Of a stretch of 64,000 nucleotides of DNA, positions 63,935-64,000 are shown in pieces. Both the position numbers and the translations under genes were made by a program. Position 1 is the stretch's first letter. Each line of letters opens with the position of its first letter. The notes below the pieces were generated by a model that ran no database searches, was not told where the DNA came from, and saw only the letters and a list, made by a program, of their open reading frames with translations. Origin of the DNA: Deinococcus alpinitundrae (lineage in GTDB: Bacteria; Deinococcota; Deinococci; Deinococcales; Deinococcaceae); assembly GCF_009982895.1 (NCBI RefSeq), contig NZ_WXZL01000010.1, forward strand, positions 62,001 through 126,000, read 5' to 3'.

Positions 63935-64000
63935 ATGAACCGACTTGCCCACGAATCCAGCCCGTACCTGCGCCAGCACCAGGACAACCCGGTGGACTGG
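63935..64000 (+). CDS. N-terminus of a DUF255 thioredoxin-domain protein (partial)
   Basis: 22 codons before the window ends: MNRLAHESSPYLRQHQDNPV, then DW. This is the signature start of the DUF255/YyaL (SSP411-like) family, large proteins with an N-terminal thioredoxin domain followed by an alpha/alpha barrel. The rest lies outside, so completeness cannot be judged. Confidence 0.85.
   Translation, partial: MNRLAHESSPYLRQHQDNPVDW

Overview
The window is a 64 kb, GC-rich, densely coded chromosomal segment that looks like Deinococcus (Deinococcota). Three things suggest this. The gene content fits: MutS2, RadA, RqcH, carboxynorspermidine decarboxylase, Rex, ubiX-ispD-ispE and a Glu/Gly-rich secretome. 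Many start codons sit only 5-9 nt after a TANNNT -10 hexamer, the leaderless-mRNA architecture known from this genus. There are many secreted or lipoprotein genes of unknown function. I cannot fix the species. No rRNA, tRNA, CRISPR array, phage or plasmid genes were seen; the only mobile element is one IS.

Layout. 1-8.8 kb: FadN-type beta-oxidation enzyme, a stalk-domain secreted protein, an ATP-grasp/AIM24 pair, an AMIN/Amidase_3 cell-wall hydrolase, and a Nudix/IMPACT pair. 8.8-14.6 kb: the overlapping operon small unknown-ubiX-ispD-ispE, diverging from xth-hrpB. 14.8-16.0 kb: an IS4-like element with perfect 18-bp ends and a transposase broken by one in-frame TGA, landed just after the nnrD/nnrE stop. 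16-23.3 kb: TPR-Nnr operon, rsmA, a PfkB kinase, a DUF47-pit phosphate-uptake pair and transaldolase. 23.4-35.3 kb: mutS2, rlmN, secreted TPR protein, SPOR protein, rex, a collagen-like lipoprotein, a c-di-AMP receptor, a DsbA-like protein, rqcH and an NAGPA-type protein.

35.3-41.2 kb: a GH2-GH43 sugar-degradation operon whose GH43 is frameshifted near its 3' end, asparaginase, and an Ig-like lipoprotein. 41.3-45.3 kb: nspC diverging from trpS-scpA, then a DUF2090 protein. 45.5-54.9 kb: a molybdenum-rich stretch, with a large formate dehydrogenase, DUF1641, FdhD and, further on, a membrane-anchored sulfite-oxidase-fold enzyme preceded by two tandem DUF4397 secreted paralogues. 55-64 kb: a glycine-zipper protein, PIN-TRAM protein, RadA, DUF2087, a radical SAM protein, an sdpR-sdpI pair with a clear operator but no toxin gene, a class V aminotransferase, a transglutaminase, and the start of a DUF255 protein.

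Gene junctions carry unusually long, nearly perfect hairpins (16-25 bp), mostly between convergent genes. Two copies of a 41-nt dispersed repeat (36/41 identical) lie 44 kb apart. Most of the window is ordinary core genome. The least explained items are the toxin-less SdpRI pair, the tandem DUF4397/Mo-enzyme block, the ATP-grasp/AIM24 cluster and the collagen-like lipoprotein translationally coupled to Rex.
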